Positions 26,269-34,287 of a stretch of DNA of 64,000 nucleotides are shown one piece after another (position 1 is the stretch's first letter; the number at the start of each line of letters is the position of its first letter). A program made the position numbers and the translations under genes. Under the pieces are notes generated by a model. That model searched no databases. It saw only the letters and a program-made list of their open reading frames with translations, and was not told the DNA's origin. The stretch comes from Crossiella sp. SN42 (GTDB lineage: Bacteria; Actinomycetota; Actinomycetes; Mycobacteriales; Pseudonocardiaceae). The stretch is from NCBI RefSeq assembly GCF_023897065.1, contig NZ_JAMHIV010000021.1:62001-126000 (forward strand). Reading direction: 5' to 3'.

Positions 26269-27591
26269 GTGACCAGCTCAAACGGGATGACCCGGATCGC
26301 GGTGGCCAGCTTCATCGGCACCGCGATCGAGTTCTACGACTTCTACATCTACGGCACCGCGGCCGCGCTGGTGCTCAACTCGACCTTCTTCCCCGACCTG
26401 TCCCCGGTGGTGGGCACGCTGGCCGCGTTCTCCACCTTCGCGGTGGCCTTCATCGCGCGGCCGCTGGGGTCGCTGCTGTTCGGGCACTTCGGGGACCGGG
26501 TCGGGCGGAAGTCGATGCTGGTCGCCTCGCTGCTGACGATGGGGCTGGCCACGGTGGGGATCGGGTTGCTGCCGGGGGCGGCGCAGATCGGCATCCTGGC
26601 GCCGGTGTTGCTGGTGATCTTGCGGTTCCTGCAGGGGCTGGGGCTCGGCGGGGAGTGGGGCGGGGCCGCCTTGCTGGCCACCGAGCACGCGCCCAAGGGG
26701 AAGCGGGGCTGGTACGCGGCCTTCCCGCAGCTGGGGCCGTCGGTCGGGTTCTTCGCCGCCAGTGGGTCGTTCCTGCTGCTCTCGGCGGTGCTGGACGACG
26801 CGGCGTTCCGGGAGTGGGGCTGGCGGGTGCCGTTCCTGGCCTCGGCGGTGCTGGTGGTGGTCGGGCTGTTCGTGCGGTTGCGGATCGCCGAGACGCCGGT
26901 GTTCACCGAGCTGGTCGAGAAGCAGGAGCGGGCCTCGATGCCGCTGGTGGAGATGTTCCGGCAGGCGCCGAAGCGGCTGCTGCTGGGCGGCGGCGTGATC
27001 GTGGTCTGCTACGTGCTCTTCTACACCTCGACCACCTTCGTGCTCTCCTACGGCACCACCACGCTGGGGTACTCGCGCAACACCATGCTGATCCTCTCGA
27101 TCATCACCATCTGGGCCCTCGCCGTGGGCACGATCGTGGCGTCCAGGGCCTCCGACGCCTATGGCCGCAAGCCGGTGCTGATCTTCGGCACGCTGTTCTC
27201 GGTGGTCGCCGGGCTGCTGCTGTTCCCGCTGCTGGGCAGCGGGAGTGTGGTCCTGGCCGGCGTGGCGCTGGCACTCGCACTGGGGGCCATGGGTCTGGTC
27301 TACGGTCCGCTCGGCGCGTTCCTGCCCGAGCTGTTCGACACCAGGTTCCGCTACTCCGCATCGTCCTTCGCCTACAACCTCGGTGGGGTGGCCGGCGGCG
27401 CGCTCGCGCCGACGGTGGCGGCCGCGCTGGCCGCGGACTACGGGCCGGGGGCGGTGGGGATCTACGTCGCGGCGGCCGCGGTGCTCAGCCTGCTGTGCGT
27501 GCTGGGACTGCCGGAGACCCGCGACGTCGAACTTCACCGGGTGAGCGGTTCGGCCACCGGGGCCGGCGGGGGCTCGGCGGCGGCCGGGTAG
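26269..27591 (+). CDS. MHS-family MFS transporter
   Basis: 440 residues from GTG 26269 (ATG 26287 is an alternative). Twelve hydrophobic segments. Metabolite:H+ symporter signatures: SFIGTAIEFYDFYIYGTAAAL, FGDRVGRKSMLV, RFLQGLGLGGEWGGAALL and PELFDTRFRYSASSFAYNLGG. Likely takes up an organic acid or compatible solute (shikimate, citrate or proline/betaine type); substrate unresolved. Its last 58 bp overlap a small antisense gene. Confidence 0.88.
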   Translation: MTSSNGMTRIAVASFIGTAIEFYDFYIYGTAAALVLNSTFFPDLSPVVGTLAAFSTFAVAFIARPLGSLLFGHFGDRVGRKSMLVASLLTMGLATVGIGLLPGAAQIGILAPVLLVILRFLQGLGLGGEWGGAALLATEHAPKGKRGWYAAFPQLGPSVGFFAASGSFLLLSAVLDDAAFREWGWRVPFLASAVLVVVGLFVRLRIAETPVFTELVEKQERASMPLVEMFRQAPKRLLLGGGVIVVCYVLFYTSTTFVLSYGTTTLGYSRNTMLILSIITIWALAVGTIVASRASDAYGRKPVLIFGTLFSVVAGLLLFPLLGSGSVVLAGVALALALGAMGLVYGPLGAFLPELFDTRFRYSASSFAYNLGGVAGGALAPTVAAALAADYGPGAVGIYVAAAAVLSLLCVLGLPETRDVELHRVSGSATGAGGGSAAAG

Positions 27592-27674
27592 GCCAGGCTC
27601 GCGCCCGCGGCCAGCAGCGCGCCGAGAGCGAGGGCGAGCAGGTGCCTGGTCAGTCCTTTGTGGACAGTGTTCAT
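27534..27674 (-). CDS. short secreted peptide (46 aa)
   Basis: ATG 27674 with a perfect AAGGAGG at 7-nt spacing opens a 46-codon frame: basic N-terminus MNTVHKGLTRH, hydrophobic core LLALALGALLAAGASLAYP, AAAEP cleavage region, then a Pro/Ala/Glu-rich tail ending PLTR. The signal-peptide layout plus ideal SD support a real gene, although it overlaps the 3' end of the MFS gene on the other strand. No homology known to me. Short enough to be missed by automated annotation. Confidence 0.5.
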   Translation of the reverse strand: MNTVHKGLTRHLLALALGALLAAGASLAYPAAAEPPPAPVAEPLTR

Positions 27675-27776
27675 CCGGTGGCCTCCTTGGTGTCGCTGGT
27701 GAGATCGGCACTGGTCGCTGTTCGTTTCGCCACGAAGGTGTGATCACGGTTCCGTCACTGGGTTAACGTCGGGCCC

Positions 27777-28448
27777 GTGACCATTCGCGGAGTGCTCTTC
27801 GACTTCTCCGGCACGTTGTTCCGCCTCGAACTGGGCGACGACTGGCTGGACGGCCTGATGGACGACGCCGCGGCCGCGGAGCTGCTGCGGCGGCTCACCG
27901 CGCCCACCGGGCGGCCGGACTGGCTGCCCGAGGACCTGCACGAGGCCTGGGAACAGCGCGACCTCGACCCCGACCTGCACCGCCAGGTGCACATCACCGC
28001 GCTGCGCAACATCGGCGCCTCCGACGAGGCGCTGGCCGGCAAGATCTACGACCGGCTGCTGGAGCCCTCGGGCTGGCGGCCCTACCCGGACACCGCCGCC
28101 GTGCTCGCCGAGCTGAAGGCGGCAGGCACGCCGGTCGGGGTGCTGAGCAACATCGCCTGGGACATCCGCGCGGTCTTCGCCGAGCACGGGGTGGCCGAAC
28201 TGCCGGACACCTACGTCCTCTCCTATGTGGAGGGGCGGGTCAAGCCGGACCCCGAGCTGTTCCGCACCGCCTGCGCGCGGATCGGGCTGGACCCGGCCGA
28301 GGTGCTCATGGTCGGCGACAGCCAGGAGGCCGACGGCGGCGCGCTGGCCATCGGCTGCGCCTTCGCGCTGGTGCCGCCGCTGCCGACAGCCGAACGCCCG
28401 GACGCGCTGCGCTCGGCGCTGCGGGCACACGGCCTTCTTCCGGCGTAG
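27777..28448 (+). CDS. HAD-superfamily hydrolase with atypical motif I
   Basis: 223 residues from GTG 27777. Motif I is DFSGTL (nucleophile Asp 9) with Ser in place of the general-acid Asp (normally DxDxT). Motif II is VLSN, motif III Lys in GRVKPDP, motif IV MVGDSQEADGG. A helical cap spans about residues 18-95. Loss of the acid Asp suggests a dehalogenase-like or phosphonatase-like chemistry, or slow phosphatase activity. Isolated upstream of cysS. Confidence 0.82.
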   Translation: MTIRGVLFDFSGTLFRLELGDDWLDGLMDDAAAAELLRRLTAPTGRPDWLPEDLHEAWEQRDLDPDLHRQVHITALRNIGASDEALAGKIYDRLLEPSGWRPYPDTAAVLAELKAAGTPVGVLSNIAWDIRAVFAEHGVAELPDTYVLSYVEGRVKPDPELFRTACARIGLDPAEVLMVGDSQEADGGALAIGCAFALVPPLPTAERPDALRSALRAHGLLPA

Positions 28449-28531
28449 GTCACACGGCCGAGCGGCGGAAACTGAAATCTCGGAGGGTGGGCTGGTCAAT
28501 AGCACGCCCGCCGAACCCGTACCCTTGACGG

Positions 28532-29923
28532 GTGGCTCTGCGACTTCATGACACCGCTACCAGGAGCATGCGGGAATTCCACCCGCTCCGGTCTGGGGCT
28601 GCGTCGATCTACGTCTGTGGGGCCACCGTGCAGGGCGTGCCGCACATCGGGCACGTGCGCAGCGGGCTGAACTTCGACGTGCTGCGCCGCTGGCTGGCCC
28701 GCGACGGGGCCGACGTCACGCTGGTGCGCAACGTCACCGACATCGACGACAAGATCCTGGCCAAGGCCGCCGAGCACGGCAGGCCCTGGTGGGAGTGGGC
28801 GGCCACGCACGAGCGCGCCTTCATCTCCGCCTACGACGCGCTGGGCTGCCTGCCCGCCTCGGTCGAGCCGAGGGCCACCGGGCACGTGCCGCAGATGATC
28901 GAGCTGATGCAGCGGCTGATCGAGCGCGGCCACGCCTACGCCGCCGACGGCGACGTCTACTTCGCGGTCGCCTCCTACCCCGAGTACGGGGCGCTGTCCG
29001 GGCAGAAGCTGGACGAGGTGCAGCAGGGCGAGTCCGCGGCCACCGGCAAGCGGGACCCGCGCGACTTCACGCTGTGGAAGGCCGCCAAGCCCGGCGAGCC
29101 TTCCTGGCCGACGCCGTGGGGGCCTGGCCGTCCCGGCTGGCACCTGGAGTGCTCGGCCATGGTCACCGCCTACCTCGGGCCCCAGTTCGACATCCACGGC
29201 GGCGGGGTGGACCTGGTCTTCCCGCACCACGAGAACGAGCAGGCCCAGTCGCGGGCGGCCGGGGACGGCTTCGCCCAGTACTGGATGCACAACGCCTGGG
29301 TGACCATGAGCGGCGAGAAGATGTCGAAGTCGCTCGGCAACACGGTGACGATCCCGGAGATGCTGCAGCGGGTGCGCGCGCCCGAGCTGCGCTACTACCT
29401 GGTCACCCCGCACTACCGGTCCACCATCGAGTACTCCGAGCCCGCGCTGCACGACGCGGTGTCCGGGTACCGGCGGATCGAGGGCTTCCTGCGCCGGGTG
29501 GTGCAGCGCACCGGCTCGGTCTGCGCGGAGGGGCTGACCGGGGAGTTCGTCGCCGCGATGGACGAGGACCTGGCCACCCCCGCGGCCATCGCCGCGGTGC
29601 ACACCAGCGTGCGCGACGGCAATGCCGCGCTGGATGCCGGTGAGGACGACAAGGCAAGGGAGATCGCCGCCTCGGTGCGCGCGATGACCGGCCTGCTCGG
29701 CCTCGACCCGCTGTCGGAGCGGTGGGAGGTCGCGTCCACTGTGGACGAAGGCTCCCGCGCCGCGCTGACCTCGCTGGTCGAGGGACTGTTGGAAGAGCGG
29801 CAGAAGGCCCGCGCGAACAAGGACTTCGCCACGGCGGACCTGTTGCGCGACCGCCTGCTCGCGGCCGGAGTGGCGGTAGAGGACACCGCCTCCGGTCCAC
29901 TATGGACATTGAAGGACTGCTGA
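28532..29923 (+). CDS. cysS: cysteinyl-tRNA synthetase
   Basis: 463 residues from GTG 28532. Class I signature HIGH as PHIGHVRSG, and KMSKS as EKMSKSLGN. Zinc ligands are in YVCGATV, the LECSAM cysteine and the [10 protein letters not shown] histidines. C-terminal anticodon-binding helices end in [11 protein letters not shown]. Position in ispD-ispF-cysS-rlmB matches mycobacteria, although here a VOC, MFS and HAD gene intervene. The true MshC paralogue is not in the window; the downstream rlmB and full C-terminus support CysS. Confidence 0.95.
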   Translation: MALRLHDTATRSMREFHPLRSGAASIYVCGATVQGVPHIGHVRSGLNFDVLRRWLARDGADVTLVRNVTDIDDKILAKAAEHGRPWWEWAATHERAFISAYDALGCLPASVEPRATGHVPQMIELMQRLIERGHAYAADGDVYFAVASYPEYGALSGQKLDEVQQGESAATGKRDPRDFTLWKAAKPGEPSWPTPWGPGRPGWHLECSAMVTAYLGPQFDIHGGGVDLVFPHHENEQAQSRAAGDGFAQYWMHNAWVTMSGEKMSKSLGNTVTIPEMLQRVRAPELRYYLVTPHYRSTIEYSEPALHDAVSGYRRIEGFLRRVVQRTGSVCAEGLTGEFVAAMDEDLATPAAIAAVHTSVRDGNAALDAGEDDKAREIAASVRAMTGLLGLDPLSERWEVASTVDEGSRAALTSLVEGLLEERQKARANKDFATADLLRDRLLAAGVAVEDTASGPLWTLKDC

Positions 29924-29927
29924 GGAA

Positions 29928-30893
29928 ATGGCCGGTAACTCCAGGCGCAAAGGTGCCATGCGCAATCCTGGCACCAAGAAGGGCGCCGTGGTCGGCTCCG
30001 GTGGCCAGCGGAAGAAGGGCTTGCAGGGCAAGGGCCCCACGCCCAAGGCCACCGAGCGGGCGCACCACCCGGCCGCCCGCAAGGCCGCCGCGGCCACCAA
30101 GGCCGAGCAGGCCAGGGCCCGCCGCAAGGGCGAGGCGACCAACTCCGAGTACGTGGCCGGGCGCAACCCGGTGGTGGAGTGCCTGCGCGCGGGCGTGCCG
30201 GCCACCGCGCTGTACGTGGCGCTGGGCATCGACACCGACGAGCGGGTGACCGAGGCGGTGCGGATGGCCGCCGACCGGGGCGTCTCGGTGCTGGAGGTCT
30301 CCCGGCCGGAGCTGGACAAGCTCACCGGCGGCGCGATGCACCAGGGCCTGTCCCTGCAGGTGCCGCCGTTCAGCTACAGCCACCCCGACGACCTGCTGGA
30401 GATCGGCCGCAACTCCGGCCAGCCGCCGCTGCTGGTGGCCCTGGACGGGGTGACCGACCCGCGCAACCTGGGTGCGGTGATCCGCTCCGCGGCCGCCTTC
30501 GGCGCGCACGGCGTGGTGGTGCCGCAGCGGCGCAGCGCGAGCATGACCGCGGTGGCCTGGCGGACCAGCGCGGGCACCGCGGCCCGGCTGCCGGTGGCCA
30601 TCGCCACCAACCTCAACCGCACGCTCAAGGACTGGGCCAGCGCCGGGCTGATGGTGGTCGGCCTGGACGCCGACGCCAGCATGAGCATCGACGAGCTGGA
30701 ACTGGCCACCGGTCCGCTGGTGGTCGTGGTCGGCTCCGAGGGCCGGGGCCTGTCCCAGCTGGTGAAGAAGCACTGCGACGCCACCATCGGCATCCCGATG
30801 GCGCCGGGGGTGGACTCGCTGAACGCCTCGGTGGCCGCCGGGGTGGTGCTGGCCGAGGTCGCGCGCCGCCGCCGGGTGGCTAGCCGGATCTGA
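29928..30893 (+). CDS. rlmB: 23S rRNA (guanosine-2'-O-)-methyltransferase RlmB
   Basis: 321 residues. SpoU/TrmH knot motifs: [19 protein letters not shown] (motif 1), [14 protein letters not shown] (motif 2), [22 protein letters not shown] (motif 3). An N-terminal substrate-binding domain ([15 protein letters not shown]) is preceded by about 70 Lys/Arg/Ala-rich residues, an actinobacterial extension that probably contacts rRNA. GAGG precedes the ATG at 29928, 4 bp after the cysS stop, so the two are coupled. Confidence 0.95.
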   Translation: MAGNSRRKGAMRNPGTKKGAVVGSGGQRKKGLQGKGPTPKATERAHHPAARKAAAATKAEQARARRKGEATNSEYVAGRNPVVECLRAGVPATALYVALGIDTDERVTEAVRMAADRGVSVLEVSRPELDKLTGGAMHQGLSLQVPPFSYSHPDDLLEIGRNSGQPPLLVALDGVTDPRNLGAVIRSAAAFGAHGVVVPQRRSASMTAVAWRTSAGTAARLPVAIATNLNRTLKDWASAGLMVVGLDADASMSIDELELATGPLVVVVGSEGRGLSQLVKKHCDATIGIPMAPGVDSLNASVAAGVVLAEVARRRRVASRI

Positions 30894-30952
30894 CCATCCG
30901 GACCTGGTTGCTCCGATAGGGTCAGCGGGCTGGACCGTGACCCGAGGTAGAG

Positions 30953-32389
30953 ATGTCCTTCGTCAGCCCGCTGTTCCTGTGGTACTTCATGCCGCTCACC
31001 CTGGCGGCACTGCTCGTGCTGCCCAGGACCTGGCGCAACGGTGTGATCGCGGTCGCCAGCCTGGTCTTCTACGCCACCGGGGCCGGCGGGTCCACGCTGC
31101 TGCTGCTGACCTGCATCGTGGTCAACTTCCTGGCCGGGCCGCACCTGGAGCCCAAGCAGTTCGAGCCGGCGCCGGTGGCCAAGCGGCGCAGGCAGCTGCT
31201 GATCGGCGTGATCTGCTTCGACGTGGCGATCCTGCTGGTGTGGAAGTACCTCGGCTTCGCCACCGAGCAGCTGGACGCGATCGCCGGGCTGTTCGGCGGC
31301 GACTTCCCGGTCACCCACCTGGCGCTGGTGATCGGCATCTCCTTCTTCACCTTCCACCACATCTCCTACGTGGTGGACATCTACCGGGGTGAGCGGCCCG
31401 CGCTGCGCAACCCGGTCTCCTTCGTCACCTACATCGCGATGTTCCCGCAGCTGGCCGCGGGCCCGATCGTGCGCTACCGGGAGATCTCCGACCAGCTCCC
31501 GCAGCTGCGCTCGCACCGGCTGGACGACATCGCCAGCGGCTTCCCGCGCTTCGCCCTCGGCCTGACCAAGAAGGTCGTGATCGCGGACTCGCTGGCGCCG
31601 ATGGTGGACGCCTGCTTCGCCACCCCGCCGGACAAGATGACCTTCGCGGTGGCCTGGCTGGGCGCGCTCGGCTTCACCCTCCAGCTGTACTTCGACTTCT
31701 CCGGCTACTCCGACATGGCCATCGGCCTGGGCCGCATGCTCGGCTTCCGGCTGCCGGAGAACTTCGCCCGCCCGTACTCCTCGGTGACCGTGACCGAGTT
31801 CTGGCGCCGCTGGCACATGTCGCTGTCCCGCTGGTTCCGCGACTACGTCTACATCCCGCTGGGCGGCAACCGGCACGGCACCGGCAAGACCTACCGCAAC
31901 CTGGCCATCGTGTTCGTGCTGACCGGTTTCTGGCACGGCGCGAACTGGACCTACCTGGTGTGGGGCATCTACCACGGCGTGCTGCTGGTGATCGAGCGCG
32001 CCCGCCGCTGGGACCGCCCGCCGGCCACCACCGGGTCCTACCTCGGCCGTCGCGCGCTGACCCTGCTGCTGGTGATCATCGGCTGGGTGTTCTTCAAGTC
32101 GAGCACCCTGGGCAACGCCTTCGCCATGCTGGGCAACATGTTCCTGCCCGACTTCGCCGGGCTGACCGACAGCGTCGCGGCCGCGTTGACCAACCAGCGC
32201 CTGATCCTGCTGCTGCTCGCGCTGCTGATCATCTTCCTGCCCGCCCAGCCGGCCGGCCCGTACCTGGAGTCGGTCCGCACGCCCCCGGCCACCGCGCTGC
32301 GGATGACCGTGATGACCGTCGGCCTGGCCTACTCCGCGATCCTGGTCGCCACCGGCACCTTCTCCCCGTTCCTGTACTACCAGTTCTGA
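30953..32389 (+). CDS. MBOAT-family O-acyltransferase (AlgI-like)
   Basis: 478 residues, about ten to eleven membrane helices. AlgI/DltB-type motifs: YFDFSGYSDMAIGLGRMLGF, EFWRRWHMSLSRWFRDYVYIPLGGNR, and the catalytic-His loop FWHGANWTYLVWG with His 328. Such proteins pass acyl (usually acetyl) groups across the membrane to an extracellular transferase. The partner is probably the AlgJ/X-like protein at 39151 or the SGNH domain encoded at 34287. It begins the polysaccharide locus with GT2 and GH16 genes downstream. DltB-like D-alanylation is less likely, as no dltA/dltC is present. Confidence 0.9.
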   Translation: MSFVSPLFLWYFMPLTLAALLVLPRTWRNGVIAVASLVFYATGAGGSTLLLLTCIVVNFLAGPHLEPKQFEPAPVAKRRRQLLIGVICFDVAILLVWKYLGFATEQLDAIAGLFGGDFPVTHLALVIGISFFTFHHISYVVDIYRGERPALRNPVSFVTYIAMFPQLAAGPIVRYREISDQLPQLRSHRLDDIASGFPRFALGLTKKVVIADSLAPMVDACFATPPDKMTFAVAWLGALGFTLQLYFDFSGYSDMAIGLGRMLGFRLPENFARPYSSVTVTEFWRRWHMSLSRWFRDYVYIPLGGNRHGTGKTYRNLAIVFVLTGFWHGANWTYLVWGIYHGVLLVIERARRWDRPPATTGSYLGRRALTLLLVIIGWVFFKSSTLGNAFAMLGNMFLPDFAGLTDSVAAALTNQRLILLLLALLIIFLPAQPAGPYLESVRTPPATALRMTVMTVGLAYSAILVATGTFSPFLYYQF

Positions 32390-32517
32390 GCAGGCGTGAG
32401 CGGGAACACCGCGCGCTGTCCGGATCCGGCCCGTTACTTGCGCTGATTGGGTGAGTGCAGGTCAGAGCCCTGGTGACCTCTGCCACGGGCAACGTTGGCA
32501 CCTGTGCTGAATCGTTC

Positions 32518-32533
32518 AATGGTCTATACCATT
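32518..32533. promoter_or_regulatory. DasR-like (dre) operator upstream of the GT2 gene
   Basis: AATGGTCTATACCATT has the TGGTCTA-TACCA form of dre sites bound by the GlcNAc-responsive GntR regulator DasR in actinomycetes. It has perfect 6-bp arms and is 48 bp upstream of ATG 32581. Single instance; assigned by eye. Confidence 0.5.
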
Positions 32534-32580
32534 CGGCGCTGGGTCCTACTGGATCCGCCGCCGTCGCCTCGGAAGTGACC

Positions 32581-34287
32581 ATGTCGCAGAGCACCCTCGC
32601 GCCCGTTCCCCCAGTCGCCGATCCCCTGCCCGATCCCCTCGCGCACCTGCCGCGGCCGCCTGGTGACGAGGAGGTGTACTGGTACTTCGGGCCGCAGCGG
32701 CGCTGGGTGCTGGTGGTCTCCTCGTTGTCGTTCGTGTTCACCGCGGTCACCCTGTTCCAGTTCTCCGCCCGCACGCCGTGGCTGTGGGTGTTCCTGCTGG
32801 TGCTCGCGCTCAACGTGGTCGGCATCCTGATGTCGTTGCTGGACAACAGGTATCCGCGCCGGGTGACCAGGGAGCAGCACGACCTGCTGGTGCGGGTGTG
32901 GCGGCCGGAGGTGCTGCCCAGCGTGGACGTGTTCCTGCCGACCTGTGGTGAACCGCTCGCGGTGCTGCGCAACGCCTATGCGCACGTGGCGCGGCTGGGC
33001 TGGGACGGGCGGTTGCGGATCTGGGTGCTGGACGACGGGGCGCGGGCCGAGGTGCGGGAGCTGGCCGGGGAGTTCGGGTTCGACTACCTGGTGCGGCCGG
33101 ATCGCGGGCACCTGAAGAAGGCCGGGAACCTCAACCACGCGCTGACCGTCTCCGGCGGTGCGCTGATCGTCATCCTGGACGCGGACTTCTGCCCGCGGCC
33201 GGACATGCTGGTGCACCTGGCGCCCTACTTCGAGGACCCTGGCGTCGGGATCGTGCAGACGCCGCAGTGCTTCGCCACCGACGCCTCGATGAACTGGCTG
33301 CAGCGGGCCGCCGGCGCGGCGCAGGAGTGGTTCTTCCGCTGGATCCAGCCGTCCAGGGACGCCAATGACGCGGCGATCTGCTGTGGCAGCAACGCGATGT
33401 ACCGGCGGGAGGCGATCGAGCGGATCGGCGGGTTCGCCAAGCTGGACCACAGCGAGGACATGTACACCGGGCTGGCGCTGCTCGGGCGCGGCTACCGCAC
33501 CCAGTACCTGCCGCTGTTGCTGGCCAAGGGGATGTCGCCGGACACCGTGCCCGCCTTCGTCAGCCAGCAGTACCGCTGGGCGATGGGCAACCTGCACCTG
33601 CTGACCGCGCCCGAGGTGGTCCGGGTCGGGGCTGGGCACCGGTTGTTGCTGTCGTACTGGAACGGCGTGGTGAGCTACCTGCTGGCCGCGGTGAACGTCT
33701 TCGCCGCGCCGCTGCCGCCGTTGCTGATGCTGCTGTTCGCGCCTGCGGAGGTGCGGCCGTGGCAGATGCTGCCGTTCCTGCTGCCGGTGTGGACCTGGCT
33801 GGTGCTGATCCCCGCGGTGTCCCGCACCCGGTGGAGCATGCAGGTGATCCGGGCGCACCAGCTGGTCGGGTTCGCCAGCGCGGCCGCGGTCTGGCACACG
33901 CTGCGCGGGCGCGGCGCGAACTGGGTGCCGACCGGGGTCAGCCAAGGGCGAGGTGGGCTGGCGCGGAAGGTGAGCCTGCTCGCGGTCGGCTGGCTCGGGG
34001 TGACCACGCTGGCGGGCTGGATCGCCTTTGGCGCAGGGGTTTACGCGCACGGGATCGCGAACTACTGGGCGCTGGCCGGGTACCTGCTGGTGCAGGGCTA
34101 CCTGAGCGTGCCGCTGCTGCTCGACCTGGCGAACTCGTTGTGGCGGCAGGAGAAACGCGAGATCGGGGCCGGGAACCGGTGGGCGGCCACGGCCGCGCGG
34201 CGGAGCTGGCCCGAGCTGCTCGCGATCACGGTGGCGCTGGGCGTGCTCGGCCTGCTCGCCTCCGGGCTGGTGGACGGGATCCTGTGA
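32581..34287 (+). CDS. cellulose-synthase-like family 2 glycosyltransferase
   Basis: 568 residues from ATG 32581 (GGAAG 5 nt upstream). Two N-terminal helices (about 42-60, 68-86), a cytosolic GT-A domain with the processive-synthase residues D151/D152, DAD 200-202, SED 291-293 and QQYRW 329-333, then about five or six C-terminal helices. This D, D, D, QxxRW set indicates a processive beta-glucan or related polysaccharide synthase that secretes its own chain. No PilZ domain is present, so control by c-di-GMP on this chain is unlikely. The stop shares one base with the next start (TGATG). Confidence 0.9.
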   Translation: MSQSTLAPVPPVADPLPDPLAHLPRPPGDEEVYWYFGPQRRWVLVVSSLSFVFTAVTLFQFSARTPWLWVFLLVLALNVVGILMSLLDNRYPRRVTREQHDLLVRVWRPEVLPSVDVFLPTCGEPLAVLRNAYAHVARLGWDGRLRIWVLDDGARAEVRELAGEFGFDYLVRPDRGHLKKAGNLNHALTVSGGALIVILDADFCPRPDMLVHLAPYFEDPGVGIVQTPQCFATDASMNWLQRAAGAAQEWFFRWIQPSRDANDAAICCGSNAMYRREAIERIGGFAKLDHSEDMYTGLALLGRGYRTQYLPLLLAKGMSPDTVPAFVSQQYRWAMGNLHLLTAPEVVRVGAGHRLLLSYWNGVVSYLLAAVNVFAAPLPPLLMLLFAPAEVRPWQMLPFLLPVWTWLVLIPAVSRTRWSMQVIRAHQLVGFASAAAVWHTLRGRGANWVPTGVSQGRGGLARKVSLLAVGWLGVTTLAGWIAFGAGVYAHGIANYWALAGYLLVQGYLSVPLLLDLANSLWRQEKREIGAGNRWAATAARRSWPELLAITVALGVLGLLASGLVDGIL

